Part shown: positions 13,601 to 25,600 of the stretch, in pieces
Numbering within the stretch: the stretch's first letter is position 1
How the letters are laid out: each line of letters opens with the position of its first letter
From: Mactra quadrangularis
Taxonomy: Eukaryota > Mollusca > Bivalvia > Venerida > Mactridae
Direction: 5' to 3'
Assembly: GCA_025267735.1 (NCBI GenBank)
Contig: CM046299.1
Location: 15,460,232-15,524,231, forward strand
DNA length: 64,000 nt
Made by a program: the position numbers and the translations under genes
The notes under the pieces: generated by a model
The model's input: the letters and a program-made list of their open reading frames with translations, nothing else
What the model was told of the DNA's origin: nothing
Databases searched by the model: none

Positions 13601-16600
13601 TTGTTTTTTATTTTCTTTCTAATTTAGGGCTCATATGAAGCATTATCCAAACAGGTTGGTAACCTTGATAAAAACGACTACATAAAACTTGGAAGGAAAA
13701 GAGCTCCAAATTTTTCTAGTGAACGTGACTCAATTTATCGTGTATTCAAAAGATACGAACATTTCAAGAAACAGAACAGTCTTTTTGATGAAACAGACTT
13801 TGTACATCATGTTTTCAATCGCCTGAGGAAACAACAAAGACAAGATTGGGTTGTACACCAAATTTTTGTCGATGAAACTCAAGACTTCACCCAAGCTGAG
13901 TTATGTCTACTAATCAGACTTTGTCAAAATCCTAATGAATTGTTTTTGACAGGTAAATATACTCATGCTTGCGAGTTCATTGTAATGTTACTATCTTTAC
14001 TTAAATCATAGCATTACTTACTTCAGTGTGGAGTTTATTTTGTAAATGTTGTAGGCTTATTATTCAGCTTAACATAATATGGTTTACCTTAAAACAGTGA
14101 GATTAACAAAGATGTAATAAATGAAAGAATTTGCATGCGTACATTTTTAGACTGTATTCAATTCTTCTTTGTTTTATAGGTGATACTGCACAGAGTATTA
14201 TGAGAGGCATTTCATTTAGATTCAGTGATTTACGTTCACTTTTCTATCATGCCAAACAGTCTATGAAGGCTTTAGGGAAGACATCAGCAGTTGCAGTACC
14301 AAAAGAGGTATTACATATTCTAAACTTAATGTCCAGTTTCAATTATTGGAATAAATGTTATCCTAACATTGTTTTCGTCAGGTAGCCACATTTTTGCAGC
14401 TTGATATGATATTGAAATGAAACATGTATTGTTATGCAGTTCTAACCTTAAATCTGTACAAATTTAAGTACTAACATTAGATGAATTTAAGTATATGCAG
14501 GCGGCTATAAAAGGATATATTCTGTTGTCAATTTTATATTCTGGTGAGTTATTAATAATCCATATGACATTGCTCCTTGTTATTTTGTTATGATATTAAT
14601 ATTAATCATAAATATTGTTATATTTGTCTTCAACATTTTATGTATTCTTGTCCATATTTCCATATTTTCAGGTATATCAATTGACTCATAACTACAGATC
14701 TCATGCAGGGATTCTCTCCTTAGCAACAAGTGTTTTAGAACTAATGGTTGAATTTTTCCCTGAATCTTTTGATCGTCTTCAACCTGATAAAGGTTTATTT
14801 TATGGTCCACCTCCTATTCTTCTTGAGTCTTGCAGTTTTAGCGATTTAGCTGTGTTACTTACGGGAAATAGAAGAAAAACATCCAGAATCGAGTTTGGAG
14901 CCCATCAAGCCATATTGGGTTGGTATTTTACTTTATATTTGATTTCCGATCTTAGACCCCAGTCACACTGGAGCTCACGATTACTTGCGACCACCGGCGA
15001 CGCGTAAAACCGACGATCATCGGCGATTGTCTGCGACCAAACCCTCTTTGCGCAGAAAAATTTACTACCGCGATTATCGTAGGACCAGTCATTGACAATC
15101 GTACGACAGGTCATCAGAAAACGAACGATTGTCTCAAGATTGTCTTGGATTACTTACACAGTAACAGTAACGAGAGAGAGTAAACAACATAGAATAACTA
15201 TGGCCGACGCACCAAGGAGACTGCAGATGATACAACTGCGAATGCATTTGCAACAACAAGAAGATGCTGCTGCGTTTGTGATGCTCCTGCAACGTAGAAG
15301 GAGAAGACAACAACGAAGACAGAGACATTGGGTCCGCCCATGGATTGCTCGCATTTTCATGCTGGGTTCAACTAGCTTTTCAGTTTCACCCTCAGAGTCA
15401 GAGTCGTGTTTGGTCCTTTTCTGGACTTATCCTTTACACTTTGACTTTTTGGGTGGCATGATGGTGTTACTCAAACGAAAGAAAAAGTGCGTATGAGGAA
15501 TGAACCGTAAAGTGACTGCTATATATAGGCGTAATGTTAGACCACGTGGTCTGTGTCTTGTCACAGGAAATCTTTAACTAGTCTCTGACGATCGTACGAT
15601 GGTTGCAATTAATCGTAGAGAAGTCGCTAGTTGTCATTTGTAATCGTGGGTGGTCGTAAGACAAGTCACTACTAATCGCACGATGATCTTACGACTTTGG
15701 AAAGACTACCTGCGACCGAGTGACAAGGACATCGGCGCCGACCAGTTGAAGATTATTACAGACTTTCGAACGACGATCGTGCGACAGCCTAAGACCTAAT
15801 AAGATCACTAGCGACCTGTTTGATCGCAAGGATGTTTTTGTGCAAGCTCAAAAACCTCTCTGCGACTGAAATTGGTCGTGGGACCTAAATAAGATAACCT
15901 GCGACTGTCGAAGATCACCGATGACCGTCGTAAGACTTTTAAAGATTCTTTGCGACCAGAGGTCACTGGTGATCGTCAACTGGTCTTAAGTGATCGTAAG
16001 CTCTAATGTGACTGGGGCTTAATGTGACTGGGGCTTTATCTGAGATTGTAGATTTATTAAAATATTTGATTTTGTTGTTTTGATATAGGAAATTTGTTGA
16101 ATGCTTAACATATTCGTGAGGCATAGGAGACCCTAGGAAAACTTACTTAATACATTTTCTAGTCATTAGTTGTTAGAATTGAATAACTCCGTTGTAGTTA
16201 ATTTGCATTAAAACATCCCCTGTCTTTCTGTTTTTGCATTCTCTAGAAGTTTAGAATTGTAGACAATATAGCATTTAGTTTTTAACTTAAACCAAAATCA
16301 TCTTGATAATTGTTTTTTGTGATAATTTATGTTTCCATTGTGAAAATTAGTGATTTAAGATCCATTTTGATGCGTAAATCACTGGCTACTTATACTTGAT
16401 ATATTTTGTTATTATTTAAAGTTGTAAATGATGCTGCAAGAGACAATATACCTGAAGAGCTGAGACTTGGTTTAGTATTAACTATATATGAAGCCAAAGG
16501 TTTAGAGTTTGATGATGTTTTACTCTATAACTTCTTTAAAGATTCACAGGTAGGTTCACAAACAATTGTGTTGGTATTGAAGATTGTTGTTGATTGATGT

Positions 16601-19600
16601 AATGTTTTATGCTTACGATGTTTTTCTGTGACTATATAGAATAAAAGATACTAAAGTATTAGTTTATAGACTGGTCTCACAGGATAATAGTTTCTGATTG
16701 CTCCATGAAGCTAAACCAAAATTGGAATTAATTCCTCTTGAGTTATTGTTTACTCAAATGAGTTAGTTAATAAGTTTGGTTTTGTCAGTTTTCTTTGGAT
16801 AGGTAGGGAAGGTAGTATGAATGAATGTAATAAGATGAGGTATAAAAAAGTTGTCAATTTTAATACTTATCGATGCAATTTATTTGTTGCTTTTAGTTAA
16901 AATGTATAAATATTTAACTGATTGTATATAATTTGACAAAATCATTAGCGTAACAGTCATTTAAAAGGGACTTAATTATCATATGAAATTTTTCTTATAA
17001 ATGCATCTATAAAACTATAAAACTATAAAACTTCTAACTAAAGGCATCTAAAGAATGGCGAGTTGTAACATCTTATTTAGAACAATTAGCTGACAAACAG
17101 AAAGAAGAAACTGAAAGTAATGAAAACCTAGTACAAATTGATCATGGTAATTATCATGTGCTTCTTCATGATATTCTATGCATACAATTAGGTTTATTTA
17201 AAAGCGATAGTTTGCTGACAATTTATTTGCGTTACAAGCAAACTTACATACACGTTATGTAGATCACAGATGAAATAGCCGTCATAAATAACCTTACAAA
17301 TTAAAGAATGAGTTGTAATTACTTGTTGATTTGTGAAGAAAGTTTTATTACCTTGATAATATGCATATTTGTTAACTAATATTTCTCTTTATGATATTCT
17401 AATGGTGTACGTGATAATTCTTAAAACAGTCTGTTATATGCGTAATACAGTTGCAAAATACTACATTGCCAATGTTTGTTATCAATCTCTTTTGTAAAGA
17501 ATGTAAATTAAACCAAAATGTTATTCATGGGATTGCCTGTAAATGCGCATCTCTTCTTTCTTGTTAGCATTTTTAAAATAAAAGATCAATTATTTTATGA
17601 GTATTTCATAGCCTGAATTTCTTTTCTGTGACAAATATATGAATATAATTTCTTATATTGTTTTAAATAGTTGAGCGTAATTATCATTTTATCACATTCA
17701 GAGCTCTTGTCAGCAAAAGGTCGTCCAAGGTCACTAGAATTTGATTCACAACAGCACAAAGTATTGAACTCAGAACTGAAACATCTGTATACAGCTCTTA
17801 CTAGAGCAAGAGTCAATGTCTGGATGTTTGACGAGGACCCAGAAAAGAAAGCACCAATGTTTGAATATTTTAAAGCCAGAAAACTTGTAAAAAGTATGCA
17901 AGTTGAAGAAATAAATGAAGCAAGTAAGTCTCATTTTTCTTCCTTTTCTATTTATCATTAATGCATGACTAGATGATGAAATTGATAATTTGTTTAAAGA
18001 ATACCATGTTTAATTATAAGGATGCAAATTGAAGAATGCTATTAATAAGCATCATATTGAGTGTATAGTTTGTCTGACCAACTTCTCAAACTGTTTCTGT
18101 CTGAACTGAAACCTTTAATTTTGCTTGAACTACATCTCTTTCTTAGATCTATTTATTATCGAAATATTGGTTAATAATTTATTTTATATAACAATTTCAT
18201 GACAAAACATATATAAGACAATACGTATGTATTACTTGGTTGTAGGTTTAGCAGACACGGTATTTGCTGAGAAATCTAGTCCTTCAGATTGGATAAAAAG
18301 AGGAGAAGACTTTATGAAGCATTCATTGTATACAGTTGCTGCTAAATGTTTCGCTATGGGAGGAGCAAGGGAGAGGGAGAAAATTGCTCTTGCACATGGC
18401 CAAGCTCTTGCCGTGAGTGAACATTTGTTATTTTATTTTATTCTTTCATTTATTCATTAATTATGTCTTGCAGTGTGCAAGTGTGTTTATGAAGCAATAT
18501 TTTTGCTTAATATTCAGATTGACTATTAATATTCACCTTGAAATAATAAAAGAAACATATTTTTCAGAAAATTAAGGTGGTAAATAAGCTGATATTAAAA
18601 GTTTTGAATACGCTATAATTGTAAGCCACAATTTGTTATACTTACAGGCTTCAAGACTTAGAGACAACCCTAAAAGAATGCACGAAGAGTTTATGTGTGC
18701 TGCAGAGTTATATTTACAGTGTAATAAACCAGCTAAAGCTGCACTCTGTCTTCAGAATGCTAAAGAAAGAGATCTTGCTGCAGGTCTTTTTGAAAAATTG
18801 GGACAGGTAATTAGCTTTGGTTTTATAGAACTGTGCTTTCTTTACTGTAACAAACTGGAGTAAGTCAGTTGGTAGTGTGTATGACTTCAAAAATTAGAAA
18901 TCATCTAGTTTGATCATGGTTATTATACATTTATCTATTGATCGTGTAAGGCAAGACAATGTGTTGTGCTTTGTACTGTCAATGATTAAACCCTTAGATT
19001 CAGAGATAGCAATTGTGAGTTTGGCTAATGACCTCGGCAATATGATAGGTGTAAAGAACTTCAGTTTCCATATTGATTGTGGATATGTTTTGTTTTCGAA
19101 TATGAAGTTTAACTTTTCTACCTATAAAAATCTAAGATTTTATTTGTTACATTAGGATAAGTTTTATTATGTTTCGTTTATTAAATTCAAGTTTGTTTTT
19201 GATACAGTTTGAAAGAGCTAGTGATATATACAAAAGAATGAAACGTCCTGTGGCCAGCAGTAAATGTTATGAACAACTTGGTAACTATAAGAAAGCTGTA
19301 GATGTCTTGTACGATAGTGAAAACTATGATATGGCCATTGATGCATTTAAAAGATACGAAATGCATGTCAAGGTATAGTACATTATTTTTAGTTGACTAT
19401 CTTTTATTACTTGTTAGATCAGTTTAACTTGATGTTACATGTTTGCACCTCAGATCTTTTTAATGTGTTTTATGACGTGGTACAAATATATCTAATTGTA
19501 ACACTTGGTTCATTACATATTATTTGTATTAAGAAATATGAAATCGTTTTTGTTCCATTTCGACTTTAATATTGATGTTTCTGCAAAACAAACAAAAACG

Positions 19601-22600
19601 TCCTGCTTGAATTTATTTTGTTTAAAATTCAGAAATTCAGAGTATTAACATTGTCGGTGTGTAATTTACTTTCTTTGCACTTTGATGAAGCACTCGCACT
19701 CTAAAACAAATTGTTAGTTCATTATATATCAGCTGTGCTCATACCACAATGTTTCATATGAGAACAAATGTTGTATTAATGTTGACTAAAGTTGCAACAA
19801 ATTTGCCCATCTTATTGGTAGAGCAAGATTTGTTTAATAGAATTTCCATCCCACGGTTTCAGAAGAGTTTTTAGACCATGGTCACTTAATCATTTTCAAA
19901 AAAATTATTATACCGGTGCCCTCATTAATTTTACAGAGTTATGAAGAAAAGAAATTACCAGTACCGCAAGTTTTGACGGATAACAGACCTACGGTTCACA
20001 CAGTGGAAAATATGAATTACAGGTAATAAAATAGACACTCCCAGAAATGAAAATTAGACCGCCGCCATATTCAAATTGTGGTCACGTGATCCGTATGCCA
20101 TTAAGTACTGAAAATTCCCTCTGCAGTTGTAATAGATAAGGTCTGATGCACAGTATTTGTCCATTTTTACGGTATAAATTGAAAAATAAAAACTGAAATG
20201 GTGAAACAAACTTTTGTATTATAAAGACTTAATGTTAAGGTTTGAGCAAAACAATGTTCAAATATCACAAGAGATTGAAGGATTTTGTTAATTTTAGTGT
20301 CGAAAAATTGCCATTTTTGTGTGTAATGCGTATGAATCAGTTTAACCTATTTTTCAAAATGCTGTATTTGGGAGCAGTTAAACTTTAATTAAAAACTTAT
20401 ATCAACATTTTATAGAAAAGTTCATGTTTTTAAACATTGCTTATAACAATTTGCAGTAAAAAGATTTTTTTTTAAATTTGAAGGAAATGAAAATGGTGTG
20501 TATGTAACGGTCTTATTAATTATAGAAAAAAACATGTACTTTAGTAACTAAATTTCATGAAGAAAACATAAGATTGTTTAAATGAATGTAAATATCATTA
20601 AATAATGGCACCAGTACAAGTTTTCATGACTTATTGTGGTATTGAAATAATGTAAAATTTGTTATTTCCATAATTTCAAAAAAATAAGTGAGTCAGAAAA
20701 GTGTCTTGTCTGTCCCCCGTCTCCTAATATTGCTATTATTTCGGAAAATATAAAACCTAGGCAAATTGATCAATGAATTTATGTGACAATATAGTAAGTA
20801 AACCAAAACATAAAAAATAAATAGATTTAAACGAAAAATAGCAAAAATGAAAAATGTCCGACCTCTTGCTTAAAATTGCTTTTTTCCAAACTAATCTAAA
20901 TATTCGACAGAACTTAATGTATTTAAATGAAATAACATCAGATACAACAAAAAACTTACTTAGTTACATTTTTAAAAGAGTTTACTATTAGCTGAAACAA
21001 AAAAGAGTCTCATCTCTCAAGTAGCTAATTTGAAAAATAGCTAAATGTCGCTCAAAAAGCTATATATTCATATTATACTTAATCAAACCGGAACATCGAC
21101 AAAAAATCATTTTTATGAAATCTTGAGTTAAAATTAAGAAGCTATTTTAAGCTGTCTTTGGTCGTAAAATCACCAATTTTTATAGGATATAAAATTCAAC
21201 CAGATTTCTATTTGTACAATCTTTCGCAAGGTATATGTAGTTCACAGTTGCACATAGTATGTTGAGCATTTAATTCTGATTGACTTTTTTGTCTTCAGAT
21301 TAATCTGTATATTATAATAAGTTCTATTTCAACTATAATTATGTCTAAGTCAATACATGTATAATTATTAAGAAAAATCCTTCAAAATTAAAAATCGTCA
21401 AACTTACGTTAAAGTGTCATCTATTTTCAATTTAATAAGACACCTGATGTATTTAGGATCAGAAGGAAAATATTGTCATACAAATATTCAGTTTTGAATG
21501 TATATGAAAACAGGTCACAAACAAGTCCTACATCACTAATTTGGCAGACATGTTTTAACAATTAGTACTAAGTTAAAGTAACATTATTGTACATACATGT
21601 AATTAACTACAGTGTTTATGGTATCATGTTCTGTGTTGGTCGATTATGTAATATTATGTAATAAGTTAATCCACTGTCTGTCGGATCTGTATGATCTTAT
21701 CTGTTAAATACATCAGTATAACACTAGGAGTCCAATTAAGGGACACTTAGTGATAATTATCAACAAAATAATTTTACGTCTGCATTTCATATCGATTTTT
21801 CTTGAGTACCTTAATGGCGGATTTGAAGAGTAGTCAGGGAATATAACTTTGTCGGACTAAATTTCTGGGATTGTCTATACCATGAATTAAACGACAGTAT
21901 TTAAAAAGAAGCGTTGCTACCTTGCTGCGTAATAAGTAAAAATGTTTTTAATTCAAAAACGTCTATGACGTATCAATCTTACCCCAAAATGACTGAAAAA
22001 GAGATAGATAGGAAATTTATAAAAATATCACTACAAGGTGCTTTTAACATGCTCTCTTTGTGTAAGCCAAGTTCTATGCGAAGGTGTTCTTTTGGCTAAA
22101 TAAGTCAAGATTGCAGCCTACGTAAACGACTATTTTTTTCATGTGTCTTTAGCTACAAACAAATTTGCTAGCTAGCATTACATTGTAGCAAGCTGTTGCA
22201 TATCAAATCGCTTTGTTGCTTGAACTAGCAATATGTTTATAAAACAAAACTTTATTTTGCAAGTGCATTGTAAACATAGGCATATATTTTTATGTTAATG
22301 ATTTTAAAGTATGAAAAAGACCTTTTGCCATTTTTGATAAGATTAGGACAGCAGGTATAGTGTTTAGAGATGTTTACATATTTTTAATCCATATGATTCA
22401 TATTTCAGAGCTGCTCAACTCTATCATAGATTGAAGAATAAAGAACGCATGCTAGCTGCAGTTGATAGATTTGTTAATTTTGAAGACAAAGTTACATTTC
22501 TTACTGACAGGAAATACATTCTTGAAGCAGCTCAAATATATGAAGAAAATTGTGAGTAGTAATGTATTTGTTGTATAAGAATACGGTCCAAAAGAATTAT

Positions 22601-25600
22601 TCAAATATGTATATAATCAAAAAAACTATTGTATACTACATTTTTGTCTTATTACCTAATCTATCTCATTTTGTGTGCTAGTATTTTGTCACCTGTGTCA
22701 TGTACATACATAGACTTCTGTGTTAAATAGGTGTTTATAGCTTCTTTCTTTGTACAAATCATTTTAATATTTTCTATGTTTATTATAATAAGACTACTAG
22801 CTGAACAAATATGAAATATGTTACATCATTTTATATGCAACAGTTAAATTTATTTGTTAATATGATTTATATTATTGTTTTAGGTGACTGGGAACCTGTA
22901 ACAAGACTTTACCTGGCTCATGGATATAATGATAAAGCTATTGCAGTTGCAAGAAAGTCAAATAAGGATGATTTATTAGCTAACACCCTTCTTGTGGCAT
23001 GTAGAAAACTGCTTTTTGAAACTTACCAATCAAAGCATGATGGAATCATGGAGAAAGTAAACATGGATCGCATTATGTCCTATCTAACAGAAGCTCGTAG
23101 TTTGGATGAATCTAGAAGTGATTATGAGCACCTTGGTCAAGTTGAAATTCTTCATTTAAAAGTCTGCTATGATTTTGAAGTTGCAAAACGTGCATGGAAG
23201 GCATTTCTTAATTGTAGACCTTGTAACGAAGCTGGTCTGGTGGAATGTTGTAATTTGCTGATAGAAAATGAAAAGTTAGGGACTGTTAGGGTACTCCAGT
23301 ACCTGGTTAAAGGAGTCAAGTACATATTCAACGTTTGTAAAATATTTGAAGGAATTAGCAAAGGCAATACACCAACGTTGATGAAATATTTCCAGTTCTA
23401 TGGTTTGGAAATTTCCAGTCAAGAAAAACTAACATTATATCCTAATCAAATGCCATTGTTCTTACAGATGTCATCTGATATTAAAATTAACTTGAAAAAA
23501 GCTGAAGTGGAGGTTAAAATAGTTGGGGCTAAAGACAGAATTGCTCAATATCTTTTAGATAGAGTATTTGGAACTTGGTTCAGGAAGATCAGGAAATGGC
23601 TAAAAATGAGAAGGGACAGTTTAGTCGAATGTTCGAACTATCAAGTAGGCATAGACTGTAGTAATCAAGAAAATGATGAAAATCCGTGTGGAAAAATGCA
23701 TTCTATAATGACAGAAGAAAACTATAAGGAACTTATTGGATTGGATTTACTGATGATGGAATTTGAAAAGTATGTTTTTGATGGATTATCTGTATTTTCA
23801 AACAAATGTAAACTTAACATGAAGATGAAGGCTTTAACTGATCAACTTCGCAATGAATACAGTGACCCCAAAGTTAGGTATCAAGCTTGTTATCATCTCT
23901 GGAATGACATAATACCTCCTGTTGGTCATCCCATGTTTATCAGTACGGACAGTAAAACATTGCTAAAATGTCTTAGAGAAAATGATGTGATTGCTACTCA
24001 TTTTAAGAATTTCCTGCTTAAAACTTGGGATGAATTTACATCTGAAACCAAGAAGTTTGAATCTAGAGCTGTTATTGAGACAGAAACATATCTGTTGTTT
24101 CAATTTGGATGTCTGATTTTCAATCTCCAAAATGGAAAAGTAAAACTCGCTCAATCACCCATTAAGCATATTATTTCTTTTGAGACACAGCTAGACAGAG
24201 AAGCCTCTTATAATTCAAAACTTTTCAAGAACCGACATAGATATACAGTCCTAATGGAGTATGGCGAAGAACAGTTTAAAAGAATATATGTTACATGTAT
24301 TGCAAAGAGATTTCTAGAAGCCATCGGTTACCTTACAGGTGATGTTCCCAATCCATTCGAATCTGTAATGAAGTTTAGTAAGTTTCAATATCAGCTGACT
24401 ATTAGAAAAGACCCTACTGGCGTGTTTTATCCTGATATGAAACATTATTTGTTTTGGTTAGAGTTCTATACATCTCTAGCTATAATGATCATGGCAAAGC
24501 TGAAGTCGGAAGGCTTCCCAAATGTAAGTTTATTTTTACCGAGCAATTATTTTGCTTTGATTCAGTTTGTACAAGCATCTTTGCCTGGATCGTACACAAT
24601 AGAAGATCATGTAGCCTGGTGGGATCCTGGTAAACATAGAAAGAGGAAGACAATTGAATTACTGTCGCGGAAATTGAGTGAATTTGGTTTCGTCATGTCC
24701 GGCCATGGTCAAGGTAAAAGCGTTCTTGAAAAGATATTGGAAGAATGCACTAGGGATATTTCTAACATTGTGGTACTTGAGCGCTACCTGATACTTGCAA
24801 TGACTTTTGTATGTAACATGGGTGAAACCGTACCATTTGCATGTGAATTAAGTCTTTTATCTACCTTGAGTCACATAGAAATACCTGACTATTTTCCTGG
24901 TCGCATTAAACATGTATTACAGTCTCTGAAGCAGTGCGGTGGTATATCAGATGTTGGTATCGTGATGAATGATTTCCTCAAAGAACGAGGTCGAGAAGAA
25001 AATGTGATGATGTGTCGTTGGAGCGTCGAGAAAAAACACAGAATTGAGAAGAAGCATTGTAAAAATTTCTCGGTACTTTCAAAAGAATTTTACAATGAGA
25101 AAACACTACCTTCCATACATGCTCATGACGTTGTCACTGAACCTGTTACTGATTATGAAAGACATGAAGATGTTGAACAAGATAAGGAGGAAAAAGAACA
25201 AGGACTTCGTGAGAAACAAGCTCAACTAGAAGAGGATTTCCAGCAAGAAGAAAGTACAAGAGCTGCTATAATTATACAACGTTTATATAGAAAATATATT
25301 AATAAGAAACAGACGATGCAAAAAGACGAAAACGGCATAAGTTCTGCGAGTGTTGAAGATCCAATCTTTGACAACAGAAGAATCGATGACAAAATGTGTG
25401 GATTATGCAATTTTTCCTTTTCCGAACAACTGATAAATAAACTGGAGACAGAGAGGTCGACCTTAATTGGTGATACGTCTGTGTTAAATACAAAAGCAGC
25501 CGAGGGGCAACCATGGGCCTTACACTCTGTACCAAGCATTGAAGATGCTCAATCTGCTGTTTCTATAGTTGGCGACACTCGAGCATTGGAGTTGTTAAAG

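Noticed and set aside
22811..22883. ATG at 22811 as the start of a separate gene
   Set aside because: The frame upstream of 22884 is T-rich intron that happens to stay open; the acceptor at 22883 restores the frame from exon 28.
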